DNA of 64,000 nucleotides from Nocardioides sp. CFH 31398 (GCF_022436705.1 NZ_JAKUHT010000011.1:177755-241754), one strand, 5' to 3'. Positions 37,534 through 46,467 are shown, counted from the stretch's first letter. Made by a program: numbers and translations. Notes: generated by a model from the letters alone, not told the origin.

Positions 37534-38303
37534 ATCTCTTCTCCGTCCAGGATCAACCCGGTGTAGGGATCGTCCTCCAGCTCGCCGGGCGCGAGAGGGC
37601 CGGGCAGGTCCCGGCCGGTGCGCTGCCGCGCCTCGTCGAGGTGGGCCAGCATGCGCTCCCTGACGAACAACGAGGCACGGGTCACCTGTTCCCGGGTCCG
37701 CGGCCAGTCCTGCCGACCGAGGTGCACCGGGTCGCCGTAGACGAGGTCCACGACCGCTCCGGGGCCGGGGACGTCGGAGGCCCGGCCACCGGGCTCGCGG
37801 GTGCCGAGGACCGCGACGGGGACGACGGGCGCGCCCGTCACCAGGGCGAGGTACGCCGCGCCCCGGTGGAACCGCTCGAGGTCCCCTCCCCCGCGCCGCC
37901 CCTCGGGGAAGACGCCGACGACGCCGCCGTCGCGCAGGACACGCAGGCAGGTGCGCACGGCGTGCGGGTCGTAGGAGAACCGGTCGAGCGGCAGCTGCCC
38001 GCAGGCCGTCAGGAACGCACCCAGCGCGCCGTCGAACATCTCGACCTTGGTCAGCACGTGCGCGGGGCGCGGGCTGAAGATGGCGAGCAGCGGCCCGTCG
38101 GACCAGCCGATGTGGTTGGCGGCGAGGATCACGCCCCCGCGGGCGGGCACGTGACCACCACCGTGGGTGCGGACGGCGAAGCGGCGCCGGATCAGCCACC
38201 GCGACAGCGGCCGGCCGCCGTGCAGCAGCCAGCGGGACGGGTGACGGACGTGGTCGCTGGCCGGCACCCGCCGGTGCGCGGACGCCGTGACGGGGTCGCT
38301 CAC
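37530..38303 (-). CDS. 1-acyl-glycerol-3-phosphate acyltransferase-like protein (PlsC family)
   Basis: A 257-residue PlsC-family acyltransferase: catalytic motif NHIGWSD fits NHx4D, followed by FPEGRRGGG for substrate phosphate binding and [13 protein letters not shown]. It probably acylates a lysophospholipid at the inner face of the membrane. It lies between cmk and der with four-base overlaps on both sides, so all three are translated in step. Exact acyl acceptor unknown. Confidence 0.92.
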   Translation of the reverse strand: MSDPVTASAHRRVPASDHVRHPSRWLLHGGRPLSRWLIRRRFAVRTHGGGHVPARGGVILAANHIGWSDGPLLAIFSPRPAHVLTKVEMFDGALGAFLTACGQLPLDRFSYDPHAVRTCLRVLRDGGVVGVFPEGRRGGGDLERFHRGAAYLALVTGAPVVPVAVLGTREPGGRASDVPGPGAVVDLVYGDPVHLGRQDWPRTREQVTRASLFVRERMLAHLDEARQRTGRDLPGPLAPGELEDDPYTGLILDGEEI

Positions 38304-38992
38304 CGGGCCCCCGCGAGGTCCGCGATCCGGTCCACGACCTCCTCGAGGGAGGACGACGTCGTGTCGACGTGGACCGCCCCCTCGGCCATCGTGAGCGGTG
38401 CGGTGGCACGGCTGGAGTCGATCTCGTCGCGGGCCAGCAGCGAGGCGCGCACGGCCTCGACGGCTGCGGCGTCCACGGCGGACCCGGCCCCCTCCTCGGC
38501 CGCGCGCCGGTCGGCGCGGGCGGCGGGGTCGGCGGTCAGGTACACCTTCACCTGGGCGTCGGGAGCCACGACGGAGCCGATGTCACGGCCCTCGACGACG
38601 ATCCCGCCCCCGCCGGTGGTCGCGTCGGCGATGACCGCGCGCTGGAGCGCGAGCAGCCGCGCCCGCACCTCGGGGACGGCGCTGACGGGGCTGACGGCGG
38701 CGTTGACCTCGGCGGAGCGGATCTCGACGCCGACGTCGCGCCCGTCGACGGTGATCGTCGGCGCGGCCGGGTCGGTGCCGGAGACGATCTCGGGCTCGCC
38801 GCAGCGCGCCGCCACGGCGGCGGCGTCCTGGACGTCGACGTCCGCGCGGAGCAGCCACCAGGTCATCGCGCGGAACATCGCGCCGGTGTCGAGGTAGGCG
38901 AGGCCAAGCCGGGACGCGACGCCCCGCGAGGTGCTCGACTTGCCCGACCCGGACACGCCGTCGATCGCCACCACCAGTCCCGCGTTCTCCAC
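38300..38992 (-). CDS. cmk: Cytidylate kinase
   Basis: Cmk phosphorylates CMP and dCMP with ATP. The 230-residue product has the P-loop GVSGSGKSS near the start, [14 protein letters not shown] for the monophosphate site, [14 protein letters not shown] and the lid region [10 protein letters not shown]. The GTG start at 38992 lies 11 bases after the tyrA stop. It overlaps the acyltransferase gene by four bases. Confidence 0.96.
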   Translation of the reverse strand: MENAGLVVAIDGVSGSGKSSTSRGVASRLGLAYLDTGAMFRAMTWWLLRADVDVQDAAAVAARCGEPEIVSGTDPAAPTITVDGRDVGVEIRSAEVNAAVSPVSAVPEVRARLLALQRAVIADATTGGGGIVVEGRDIGSVVAPDAQVKVYLTADPAARADRRAAEEGAGSAVDAAAVEAVRASLLARDEIDSSRATAPLTMAEGAVHVDTTSSSLEEVVDRIADLAGAR

Positions 38993-39003
38993 GGGGCCCG
39001 ACC

Positions 39004-40086
39004 CTATCGCTGGGTCTCCCAGCCCCTCTCCCCCAGTGCGTGGCGCAGCACGACGGCGTGGGCGGCGGTCACGGTGAGCTCGACGCGACCGACGGGGCGG
39101 CCGGGGTCGTGGTCGATGCGGACGTCCTCGATGTTGACGCCGATCTCGCCCGCATCGGCGAACAGCCGGGCCAGCTCGCCGGGGTGGTCGGGGACGGCGA
39201 CGACGACCAGCGAGGTCTCCGCCGGCGGGCCGCCGTGCTTGCCGGGGATGGCGCGGACGCCGGCCACGCCCCGGTCGAGCACGGGCGCGAGCGGCGCGCC
39301 GGACTCGACGGCGCCGATGAGCCCGTCGAGGTCGGTACGGACCTCGCGCAGCAGGTCGGCCACCGCGGGGGCGTTGGCCCCGACGATCTGCTGCCACAGG
39401 CTGGGGTCGCCCCCGGCGACGCGCGTCACGTCGCGGACGCCCTGCCCCGACAGCGCCAGCTGGTCGCGGGGCGCGTCGGCGAGCCGGCCGGCCACGAGGA
39501 CCGCCATGAGGTGCGGGAGGTGGGAGGTGCGGGCCACGGCGAGGTCGTGCTCGCCCGGGCTCATGGTGACGGTGACCGCGCCGCACGTCTCGGCGAGGTC
39601 GACGACCGCGGCGACCGCGTCCGGGGCGCTCCCGCCGTGGGGGGTGACGGCCCAGGGCCGGCCCTCGAAGAGCGTCGCGGACGCCGCGAGCGGCCCCGAC
39701 CGCTCGCTGCCCGCCATGGGGTGCGACCCGACGTACCGGGCGCCCGCCGCGCGGTCGACCCGCGACGCCAGGGCGGCCAGCGGGGCGGTCTTGACGCTGC
39801 CGACGTCGGTGACGACGGCGTCGGGGTGGGCCAGCAGCTGCTCGGCGATGACGCCGCCGAGGGCGTCGGGCGGGCAGGCGACGACGACGAGCGCGGGCTC
39901 CGGGTCGCCGTCCTTCGCCGCGCGACCGGCGCCGAGGCCGGACGCGGTGCGCACGTGCTCGGGGTGCGGGTCGAGCAGGCGGACGTCGCGACCGGCACGG
40001 GTCAGCGCGAGCCCGACGGACGTCCCGAGGAGCCCGACGCCGACGACGAGGACCGGACCCGCGCGCTCGCCGTCCGGCTCAGGCAT
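39004..40086 (-). CDS. tyrA: Prephenate dehydrogenase with C-terminal ACT domain
   Basis: TyrA converts prephenate to 4-hydroxyphenylpyruvate in tyrosine synthesis. The 360-residue product starts with the NAD-binding GVGLLGTSVGLAL, then VTDVGSVKTAPL, GSHPMAGSERSG with the substrate-binding His, and ARTSHLPHLMA. Residues about 280-350 form an ACT domain (VVVAVPDHPGELARLFAD) that likely mediates feedback by tyrosine. It overlaps the chorismate mutase gene by eight bases, so two consecutive steps are translationally coupled. Confidence 0.95.
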   Translation of the reverse strand: MPEPDGERAGPVLVVGVGLLGTSVGLALTRAGRDVRLLDPHPEHVRTASGLGAGRAAKDGDPEPALVVVACPPDALGGVIAEQLLAHPDAVVTDVGSVKTAPLAALASRVDRAAGARYVGSHPMAGSERSGPLAASATLFEGRPWAVTPHGGSAPDAVAAVVDLAETCGAVTVTMSPGEHDLAVARTSHLPHLMAVLVAGRLADAPRDQLALSGQGVRDVTRVAGGDPSLWQQIVGANAPAVADLLREVRTDLDGLIGAVESGAPLAPVLDRGVAGVRAIPGKHGGPPAETSLVVVAVPDHPGELARLFADAGEIGVNIEDVRIDHDPGRPVGRVELTVTAAHAVVLRHALGERGWETQR

Positions 40087-40468
40087 CGGCGTCGGGGACG
40101 GCCTGCACCCGGGTGAGGTCGCGCCGCAGGGCCGCGGCGCCGTGGAGGTAGACGTGGGTGACGTCGGCGCGGGGCAGGTCGGTCTCGACGTGCGCCAGCA
40201 TCCGCACCACGCGCGGCATCGACCGCTCGATCTCGAGCTCGCGGGCGCAAATCAGCGGGACGTCGCCGAAGCCGAGCTGGCGGGCGGCGTACGCCGGGAA
40301 CTCGCTGGTCAGGTCGGAGGTCGAGGTGAAGATGATCGAGATGACGTCGTCCACCTCGAGGTGGTTGGCCCCCATGACGCCCGTGACCATCTCGGCGACC
40401 CGCTCGAGCAGGTGGTCGCGCTCGTCGGCGTCGAGCTGGGTGGCTCCGCGGATCGCTCGCACTGCCAT
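40079..40468 (-). CDS. aroH: Chorismate mutase, AroH class
   Basis: A 129-residue trimeric-type chorismate mutase, the Bacillus subtilis AroH fold rather than the helical AroQ fold. MAVRAIRGATQLDADERDH holds the active-site Arg near residue 7, ISIIFTSTSDLTSEFPA follows, and ARELEIERSMPRVVRMLAHV supplies the second Arg. It makes prephenate for the overlapping tyrA. TAGCCT and seven bases precede the ATG at 40468, marking a leaderless start for the aroH-tyrA-cmk-acyltransferase-der operon. Confidence 0.95.
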   Translation of the reverse strand: MAVRAIRGATQLDADERDHLLERVAEMVTGVMGANHLEVDDVISIIFTSTSDLTSEFPAYAARQLGFGDVPLICARELEIERSMPRVVRMLAHVETDLPRADVTHVYLHGAAALRRDLTRVQAVPDADA

Positions 40469-40492
40469 GGCGCACAGGCTAGGGCAGGGGGC

Positions 40493-40900
40493 TCACGAGG
40501 GCTGGTAGTCCCCCAGCGACCACTGGTTGCCCTCGGGGTCGCGGACGGTGCCCCCGGCACCGCCGTAGTCCTTCTCGGTGACCGCCTGCTCCAGCGACCC
40601 TCCCGCGGCGACCGCCGCCTCGGCGGTCGCGCGGACGGCGTCGGCGTCCGCGCAGACCAGGTACGCCGAGGCCTGGCCGGTGTTGTGGACGACGCCCGAG
40701 TCGCGCTCCGTTCCGAACATGACGCCGGCGGTGCCGGTCGGGCCCTCCCAGAGCCACTCGGCGTGGACGACGACGGACGGGTCGGCGTCGTCGCGGTACG
40801 TCGCGTGCTCGACGAAGCCGACGGCGCGCAGCCAGTCGATCATGACGGCCGCGTCACGGACGGAGAAGGTGTGCCAGCAGGTCACGGTGGAGGCGCTCAT
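40493..40900 (-). CDS. VOC/glyoxalase-like fold protein
   Basis: A 135-residue protein of the vicinal oxygen chelate fold, with FSVRDAAVMIDWLRAVGF, YLVCADADAVRATAEAAVA and a closing RDPEGNQWSLGDY, the usual end of these proteins. The metal-binding residues of true glyoxalase I are not all evident, so a ligand-binding or resistance role is as likely as catalysis. It begins four bases after the stop of an AraC regulator gene, so the two probably form an operon. Confidence 0.88.
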   Translation of the reverse strand: MSASTVTCWHTFSVRDAAVMIDWLRAVGFVEHATYRDDADPSVVVHAEWLWEGPTGTAGVMFGTERDSGVVHNTGQASAYLVCADADAVRATAEAAVAAGGSLEQAVTEKDYGGAGGTVRDPEGNQWSLGDYQPS

Positions 40901-40904
40901 GGGC

Positions 40905-41684
40905 TCACCCTGCCGCGAGCCCGGCCCGGGCGGCTTGGACGTTCGGGAACTCCTGCTCGAGCCACCGGCTGGGCGGCAGTCCGGCGAGCGCCCGCCACTC
41001 ACGGGCGAGGTGGGCCTGGTCGGCGTACCCGCACCGGGCGGCGACCTCCGCGAGCGGCGTGCCCGGCCGCACGAGACGGCGGCTCCGCTCGAACCGCGCG
41101 AGGCGGGCGAACTCCTTCGGCGTCACGCCCACCTCGGCGCGGACCAGGTCCTGCAGCCGACGGCGGCTGAACCCGACGTCCTCGGCCACGGCGGCCACCG
41201 GGACGCCGCGGGTGAGCAGCGCCAGCGACCGCCCGACCTCGGCGCGGGCCGCCGCGGCGTCCTCCCGCCGGGCGGCCGCCCGGCGCAGGGCGTCACGGAC
41301 GAGGGCGGGGCGGTCGCGAACGGGGGTGGCGGCCAGGCGCTCGGGCAGGATCGCCAGCGCGGCGTCGAGGTCGCCCAGCGTGACGATCTGCTGGCGCAGG
41401 TCCGCCGCGGGCACGCCGAGCAGCAGGCGCGCCCCCAGCGCGGAGAGCTCCAGCTGGACCCCGGCCTGGCGTGCGCCGTGGTGGATGGCGGCCGGCACGG
41501 TGTGCAGGCCGGCCACCGTCGACCACGCGACCGTGCGGGGCCCGCCGGCCCAGCCGACGTCGAGCGGGTCGTCGTACGGCAGGACCAGGGTGAGGGTCGT
41601 CGACGGCATCCCGACGTGCACGCCCGGCTCGCCGACGACGTCGTACGCCGTCAGCGACAGCAGGCCGGGGAGCCGCTCAGGCAC
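40905..41684 (-). CDS. AraC-family transcriptional regulator
   Basis: A 259-residue regulator. The N-terminal part is a cupin-like sensor (LTLVLPYDDPLDVGW), and the C-terminal 100 residues form two helix-turn-helices: VAAVAEDVGFSRRRLQDLV and PLAEVAARCGYADQAHLARE. The GTG at 41684 was chosen because it overlaps the preceding stop by eight bases; a GTG 20 codons further upstream is possible. It likely controls the VOC-fold gene that follows it directly. Confidence 0.87.
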   Translation of the reverse strand: MPERLPGLLSLTAYDVVGEPGVHVGMPSTTLTLVLPYDDPLDVGWAGGPRTVAWSTVAGLHTVPAAIHHGARQAGVQLELSALGARLLLGVPAADLRQQIVTLGDLDAALAILPERLAATPVRDRPALVRDALRRAAARREDAAAARAEVGRSLALLTRGVPVAAVAEDVGFSRRRLQDLVRAEVGVTPKEFARLARFERSRRLVRPGTPLAEVAARCGYADQAHLAREWRALAGLPPSRWLEQEFPNVQAARAGLAAG

Positions 41685-42339
41685 CCGGCCAGGGTAGGCC
41701 GAACCGGGCGGCGGCGCGGCCGTCCGCGAGCTCGTGGCGGTCACCGGGGTGCTCCAGGTAGTACCGCAGCAGTGCCAGCACGAGGTCGCGGTCGGCGGTG
41801 AGCTGCGACGTGGCGAGCGGGACCCCGCGCACGCCCGCCCGCTGCCCGCCCGGCCACCGGGGCGTCTCGAGGACGATCCAGTCGATCACCGTCACGCCGA
41901 CGGCACCGGGTGCGGCCCGGCGGGTCCAGCGCTGGCGCACGGCCCGGACGTCCTCCCAGGCGAGCTCGACCGCCCCGCCGGGCAGGACGACCGTCAGCCC
42001 CTCGGGCCAGAGCCACAGCCCGAAGCGCAGCTGCGGGTCGCTCGCGCGGATGCGCACGAACCCGACGGCGGCCAGGACACCGAGGACCCCGACCACCACC
42101 GCGACGACGTACAGCGCGGGGTGGACGACCGCGCCCGCTACGACGAAGCCGACGGCGCCGAGGAGCATCCACGCGGCGAGGACGGCGTACAGCCACGAGG
42201 CGCCGCCCCGCGACATGACCGGCATCCCGACCTCGAGACCCCGGCGGCGGCCGTCGTACGTCGTGATGCCGCCCGGTGGGGGCGGGGTCGGGGTCTGCTG
42301 CCAGCCCTCGCCCTCGGTGCTGCCCGGCATCAGCGCCAC
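41677..42339 (-). CDS. Membrane protein with a PH-like domain
   Basis: The 220-residue protein has a Pro-rich start, two adjacent membrane helices at about 47-68 and 72-95, and a cytoplasmic beta-rich domain with GLWLWPEGLTVVLPGGAVELAWEDVRAV split by turns, resembling bacterial PH-domain proteins. Function unknown. It starts four bases before the pseudouridine synthase stop region, so it sits at the end of the scp operon. Confidence 0.65.
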   Translation of the reverse strand: MALMPGSTEGEGWQQTPTPPPPGGITTYDGRRRGLEVGMPVMSRGGASWLYAVLAAWMLLGAVGFVVAGAVVHPALYVVAVVVGVLGVLAAVGFVRIRASDPQLRFGLWLWPEGLTVVLPGGAVELAWEDVRAVRQRWTRRAAPGAVGVTVIDWIVLETPRWPGGQRAGVRGVPLATSQLTADRDLVLALLRYYLEHPGDRHELADGRAAARFGLPWPGA

Positions 42340-42343
42340 GGGC

Positions 42344-43111
42344 TCAGCCCGCGGCGTCGAGGAGCAACCCGAGCTCGTCTGGCGTGAGGTCGCGCATCTG
42401 GCCGGGCTTGAGGCCGCCGAGGTGCAGGGGCCCGAAGACGGTCCGCGCCAGCTGGGTGACCGGGTGGCCGACCTCCTCGAGCAGCCGCCGCACGATGCGG
42501 TTGCGCCCCTCGTGGATGACCAGCTCGACGATCGAGGAGCCCGGCCGGCCCTCGCGGACCTTCACCCGGCGGACCTCGACCGGGCCGTCCTCGAGCTCCA
42601 CGCCGGCCAGCAGTCGCCTCTTCACGTTCGGGTAGACGGTGCCCTCGACCTCGGCCACGTACGTCTTCTCCACCTCGTACGACGGGTGCGCCATCCGCTG
42701 CGCGAAGTCGCCGTCGTTGGTGAGCAGGATCAGCCCCGAGGTGTCGGTGTCGAGCCGCCCGACGTGGAACAGCCGCTCGGGGCGGTCGGCCACCAGGTCA
42801 CCGAGCGTGCGGCGACCCTGCGGGTCCGACATGGTCGAGACGACCCCGACGGGCTTGTGCAGCACGAGGTAGACGTGCTCCGACAGCGGCGGGAGCCGCT
42901 TGCCGGAGACGTGCACGACCGCGGTGCGGGGGTCGACCTTGGTGCCGAGCCGGGTGACGACCTCGCCGTCGACGGTGACCTCGCCGGCGAGCATCAGCTC
43001 CTCGCAGCGACGCCGCGACGCGACCCCGTGGCGGGCGAGCAACTTCTGGAGCCGGACGAGCCCCTCGTCGTCCGGTTCGATGTCGATGTTGAAGCTCGGC
43101 TCGTCGCTCAT
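42344..43111 (-). CDS. rluB: rRNA pseudouridine synthase, RsuA/RluB family
   Basis: A 255-residue enzyme that isomerises uridine in 23S rRNA. An S4 RNA-binding domain at about 18-78 (RLQKLLARHGVASRRRCEEL) is followed by the catalytic domain with Asp121 in GRLDTDTSGLILLTNDGD. EGRNRIVRRLLEEVGHPV is the conserved late motif. Its ATG overlaps the scpB stop as ATGA. Position after scpA-scpB corresponds to Rv1711. Whether it is RluB or a near relative cannot be settled from motifs alone. Confidence 0.93.
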   Translation of the reverse strand: MSDEPSFNIDIEPDDEGLVRLQKLLARHGVASRRRCEELMLAGEVTVDGEVVTRLGTKVDPRTAVVHVSGKRLPPLSEHVYLVLHKPVGVVSTMSDPQGRRTLGDLVADRPERLFHVGRLDTDTSGLILLTNDGDFAQRMAHPSYEVEKTYVAEVEGTVYPNVKRRLLAGVELEDGPVEVRRVKVREGRPGSSIVELVIHEGRNRIVRRLLEEVGHPVTQLARTVFGPLHLGGLKPGQMRDLTPDELGLLLDAAG

Positions 43112-43752
43112 TGCTCCGGCAGTGTCTCGTCCCCGGCGGTCGCACCCGGCGTCGGGGCCGGGGTGGCCTCCAGCAGGTCGTCCTCGAGGTCGGCCATCTC
43201 CGGCAGGTACGGCGCCAGCTCGGGCAGCTCGTCGAGGGAGTCGATGCCGATCCGCTCGAGGAAGTACGACGAGGTCCGGTAGAGGTGGGCGCCGCTGGTC
43301 GGGTCCTGCCCGGCCTCCTCGACCAGGCCGCGGGCGAGCAGCGTCCGCATCACGCCGTCCACGTTGACGCCGCGGACGGCGGAGACCCGCGCCCGTGAGA
43401 CCGGCTGGCTGTACGCGACGACAGCGAGGGTCTCCAGCGCGGCCTGGGTGAGGCGGGCCTGCTGGCCGTCGACGAGGAACCGCTCCACGACGTGGGCGTG
43501 CGCCTCCCGGGTGTAGAACCGCCAGCCGCCGGCCACCGAGCGCAGCTCGAAGCCGCGGCCCTGCTCGTCGTACTCCGCGGCGAGGCCGCCGAGCGCCTGC
43601 GCGACCTCGGCGGTCGGGTAGCCGACCGCGGCGGCGAGCGTGGCGGTGTCGAGGGGCTGGTCGGCGACCATGAGGAGCGCCTCCAGCGCGGGGCGCAGCT
43701 CCGACAAGGGGACGTCCAGGGCCTGCTCGTCGTCGTCGCGGGGGTCACTCAT
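43108..43752 (-). CDS. scpB: Condensin-like segregation and condensation protein B
   Basis: ScpB forms the SMC-ScpAB complex that organises the chromosome. The 214-residue product has two winged helices: LRPALEALLMVADQPLDTAT and LAGLAAEYDEQGRGFEL in the first, LTQAALETLAVVAYSQPV and VMRTLLARGLVEEAG in the second, and an acidic tail. It overlaps scpA by eight bases and the pseudouridine synthase gene by four. smc itself is not in the window, as is usual. Confidence 0.95.
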   Translation of the reverse strand: MSDPRDDDEQALDVPLSELRPALEALLMVADQPLDTATLAAAVGYPTAEVAQALGGLAAEYDEQGRGFELRSVAGGWRFYTREAHAHVVERFLVDGQQARLTQAALETLAVVAYSQPVSRARVSAVRGVNVDGVMRTLLARGLVEEAGQDPTSGAHLYRTSSYFLERIGIDSLDELPELAPYLPEMADLEDDLLEATPAPTPGATAGDETLPEQ

Positions 43753-44581
43753 CGCTCGGGCTCCTGTCCATCGGGATCATCGGCGACCCGTCGAACTCGT
43801 CGACCTCGATCGCCTCGGCGACGTCGGTCGCGTCGTCGTCACCGGTCCACCGCACCCCGAGCTCGGCGAACGAGTGGGCCTGCTCGAACGCGACGACGCC
43901 CTCGCGGAACAGCTCGAGCAGGCTGAGGAACCGGGCGACCGTGGTCTGGGTGTCACCGGCGTCGGTGCACAGCGCGCGGAACGTCGTCGTCCCGGCGCGG
44001 CGGACCCGCTCCGCGACGATCACCGCCTGCTCGCGGACGCTGACACGGCTGACGTGGATGTGCGCCAGACCCACCTCGGGCTCCGGCTTGGGGGCCATGG
44101 CCTGCGCCGCCAGCCGGGCGAACTCGGCCAGCCCGATGCCGATGAGGACCTCGGGCAGGAGGGTGGCGAACCGCTCCTCGAGCCCGACGGCGCGGGGGAA
44201 GCGGCGCGCCTCGACCGCGAGCCGCTGCTCGAGGGCGGCCGCGACCTGCTTGTAGGCGCGGTACTGCAGCAGCCGGGCGAACAGCAGGTCGCGGGCCTCG
44301 AGCAGCGCCAGGTCCTCGTCGTCCTCGACGTCACCGGCGGGCAGCAGCCGGGCCGCCTTGAGGTCGAGCAGCGTGGCGGCGACGACGAGGAACGACGAGG
44401 TGCGCTCGAGGTCCCACGTCTCGCCGCCCGCCTTGACGTGGGCGATGAACTCGTCGGTCACCTGCGACAGGGCGACCTCGGTGATGTCGAGCTCGTGCTT
44501 GGCGATGAGGGAGAGCAGCAGGTCGAAGGGGCCCTCGAAATTGTCGAGCCGGAGGGTGAACTCCGGGGCCTGCTCGCTCAC
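43745..44581 (-). CDS. scpA: Segregation and condensation protein A (kleisin)
   Basis: ScpA is the kleisin that closes the SMC ring. The 278-residue product starts with the hallmark LRLDNFEGPFDLLLSLIAKHELDI (shown in part), then FLVVAATLLDLKAARLLP. The C-terminal winged helix includes FLSLLELFREGVVAFEQ. The GTG at 44581 lies 27 bases after the stop of a small ribbon-helix-helix gene, which itself overlaps parA. Confidence 0.93.
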   Translation of the reverse strand: MSEQAPEFTLRLDNFEGPFDLLLSLIAKHELDITEVALSQVTDEFIAHVKAGGETWDLERTSSFLVVAATLLDLKAARLLPAGDVEDDEDLALLEARDLLFARLLQYRAYKQVAAALEQRLAVEARRFPRAVGLEERFATLLPEVLIGIGLAEFARLAAQAMAPKPEPEVGLAHIHVSRVSVREQAVIVAERVRRAGTTTFRALCTDAGDTQTTVARFLSLLELFREGVVAFEQAHSFAELGVRWTGDDDATDVAEAIEVDEFDGSPMIPMDRSPSDE

Positions 44582-44608
44582 CGCCTCATTCGCTGACGCT
44601 CGGGCGGC

Positions 44609-44923
44609 TCAGGAGGAGAGGCGGCGGACGAGCTCGGACTCGGCGCCGTTCTCGTCGAGGTCCGCCAGCGCCATGGCGATCGCGGCGCGCACGAGCCGCC
44701 CGCGGTCGACCGACAGCTTCTGCCGTCGCAGCGACAGCCGGGCCTCCTCCAGGTCGAGCAGCTCGCCGGAGGTGACGTAGACCGTCATCTTCTCGTCGTG
44801 CTTGACCCGTCCGCTCGCCGTCCGACCGCCGGGCTCGGCCGGCGTCTCGGGCTCGGGGGCCGCGGTGAGGTGGGGCTTGTCGTCGGTGGGCCGGAACAGG
44901 TCGTCCGCGGCGGGGAGGCTCAC
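44609..44923 (-). CDS. Small ribbon-helix-helix-like protein coupled to ParA (104 aa)
   Basis: The first 45 residues are Pro/Glu-rich and probably disordered. The rest fits a ribbon-helix-helix DNA-binding fold: a strand MTVYVT at 46-51, helix A through LLDLEEARLSLRRQ and helix B SVDRGRLVRAAIAMALADL. Such proteins are typical partners of ParA ATPases. Its GTG overlaps the parA stop as GTGA, and it precedes scpA. No function has been shown; a DNA-binding partner linking ParA to condensin is the natural guess. Confidence 0.75.
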   Translation of the reverse strand: MSLPAADDLFRPTDDKPHLTAAPEPETPAEPGGRTASGRVKHDEKMTVYVTSGELLDLEEARLSLRRQKLSVDRGRLVRAAIAMALADLDENGAESELVRRLSS

Positions 44924-45957
44924 CCGGCGTGGCACCGGTTCAGCACCTCCCTGGCGAGCTGGCGGTAGGACCCTGCGCCCGCCGAGGCGGAGGCGTAGTT
45001 CGTGATGGGCTCGCCGGCGACGGTCGCGTCGGAGAACTTCACGGTGCGGCGGATGACGGTGTGGAACACCTTGTCGCCCCACGCCTGCACCAGGCGCTCC
45101 ATGACCTCGCGGCTGTGCAGCGTGCGGCCGTCGTACATGGTGCCGAGGACGCCGTCGACCTGCAGGTCGGGGTTCAGGCGCTCCGAGACCTTGTCGAGCG
45201 TGGTCTTCAGCAGCGCGACGCCGCGCAGCGCGAAGTACTCGCACTCGAGCGGCACGATGACGCCGTCGGAGGCGGTCAGCGCGTTGACCGTCAGCAGGCC
45301 GAGGCTGGGCTGGCAGTCGACGAGGATGACGTCGTACTCGGCGATGGCGGGGCGCAGCACCCGCTGCAGGGTCTGCTCGCGCGCCACCTCGTGCACGAGC
45401 TGCACCTCGGCGGCGGACAGGTCGATGTTCGACGGCAGCAGGTCCATGCCGGGCACGCCGGACGGGACGATGACGTCGTGGACCGTGACGTCGCGCTCCA
45501 TCAGCAGGTTGTAGATGGTGAAGTCCATCTCGTGCGGGTTGAGACCGAGACCGACGGACAGCGACCCCTGGGGGTCGAAGTCGACGAGCAGGACCTTGCG
45601 GCCCATCTCGGCCATGGCCGCGCCCAGGTTGATGGTCGTCGTGGTCTTGCCGACGCCACCCTTCTGGTTGCACATGGAGATGACGCGCGCCGGGCCGTGC
45701 TTCTCGACGGCCGGCGGGTCCGGGAAGAACGGCATCGGACGGCCGGTGGGGCCGATCTCGACCGGGGTCTCGACGACCTCGGGCTCCGGCAGCGGGTCGG
45801 CCGCGTGGAGCTCCTCCGGCGTGGGCTTGGGGGTGGGCCGCTCAAACGGCAGGGGCTCGGCTGAGGTGGACCTCTGCGGAGCCGTGGCGTCCGGCCGCGC
45901 CTGCGGCATCGGCGGACGCGGTGGCATGGCGGGTGCGGGACCTGCGTGCATGTTCAC
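44920..45957 (-). CDS. ParA/MinD-type ATPase of the scp operon (Rv1708-like)
   Basis: A 345-residue ParA-family ATPase. About 90 residues of Pro-rich, probably disordered sequence precede the deviant Walker A motif QKGGVGKTTTTINL (99-106 core). LLVDFDPQGSLSVGLGL is switch I, and VILVDCQPSLGLLTVNAL is Walker B. It is not the parAB of the chromosome origin, since no parB follows; a ribbon-helix-helix protein and scpAB do. The GTG at 45957 follows TAGCGT and seven bases, so this is a leaderless start of the whole operon. Confidence 0.9.
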   Translation of the reverse strand: MNMHAGPAPAMPPRPPMPQARPDATAPQRSTSAEPLPFERPTPKPTPEELHAADPLPEPEVVETPVEIGPTGRPMPFFPDPPAVEKHGPARVISMCNQKGGVGKTTTTINLGAAMAEMGRKVLLVDFDPQGSLSVGLGLNPHEMDFTIYNLLMERDVTVHDVIVPSGVPGMDLLPSNIDLSAAEVQLVHEVAREQTLQRVLRPAIAEYDVILVDCQPSLGLLTVNALTASDGVIVPLECEYFALRGVALLKTTLDKVSERLNPDLQVDGVLGTMYDGRTLHSREVMERLVQAWGDKVFHTVIRRTVKFSDATVAGEPITNYASASAGAGSYRQLAREVLNRCHAG

Positions 45958-46131
45958 GTCACTGACGCTAATTGTCGACTCGACGACTTGTGCGCTCCCA
46001 CGCCCGGCGTGTCGCAGCCGCCTCAGAAACCTCAGCCGTCACGACGCTCCCCCGCCGCAGGTCCAGGTGCGAGGAGCGCCGGCGACGCGCCTCGAAACCC
46101 GACGAGGGGTACGCCGATCCGCACCCCCGCT

Positions 46132-46418
46132 GGTTGAGGTGCGAGCGCAGCGAGCCTCGAAACCCGGTGAACCGACCGGCGACGCGCACCACCGCCGGTC
46201 GAGCCTGTCGAGACCCCGCACGACGAGCGCCGACCCCCACCACCGCCGGTTGAGGTGCGAGCGCAGCGAGCCTCGAAACCCGGCGAGCCGACCGCCGACC
46301 CGCACCCCCGCCGGTCGAGGTGCGAGCGCAGCGAGCCTCGAAACCCGGTGAGCCGACCGGCGGCCCGCACCACCGCCGGTCGAGCCTGTCGAGACCCCGC
46401 ACGACGAGCGCCGACCCC
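46132..46418. repeat. Cluster of interspersed REP-like repeats upstream of the DUF222/HNH gene
   Basis: Two units alternate. Unit A, about 36 bases with the core GGTGCGAGCGCAGCGAGCC, occurs at 46132-46167, 46248-46282 and 46312-46349. Unit B, about 46 bases with the core GGTCGAGCCTGTCGAGACC, occurs at 46192-46237 and 46373-46418. Cores are imperfect palindromes. A worn fragment of unit A (CTCGAAACCCG) also lies at 46091-46101. The 510 bases from 45958 to 46467 contain no other gene, and the cluster sits between divergent parA and the HNH gene. Confidence 0.88.
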
Positions 46419-46467
46419 ACCGGTCGGGCCACCGCCACTGTCGGCGGTCGCCCCTAGAATCGAACAC

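Noticed and set aside
46132..46418. CRISPR array
   Set aside because: Two different units alternate, spacing is irregular, the spacers are themselves similar, and no cas genes are present.
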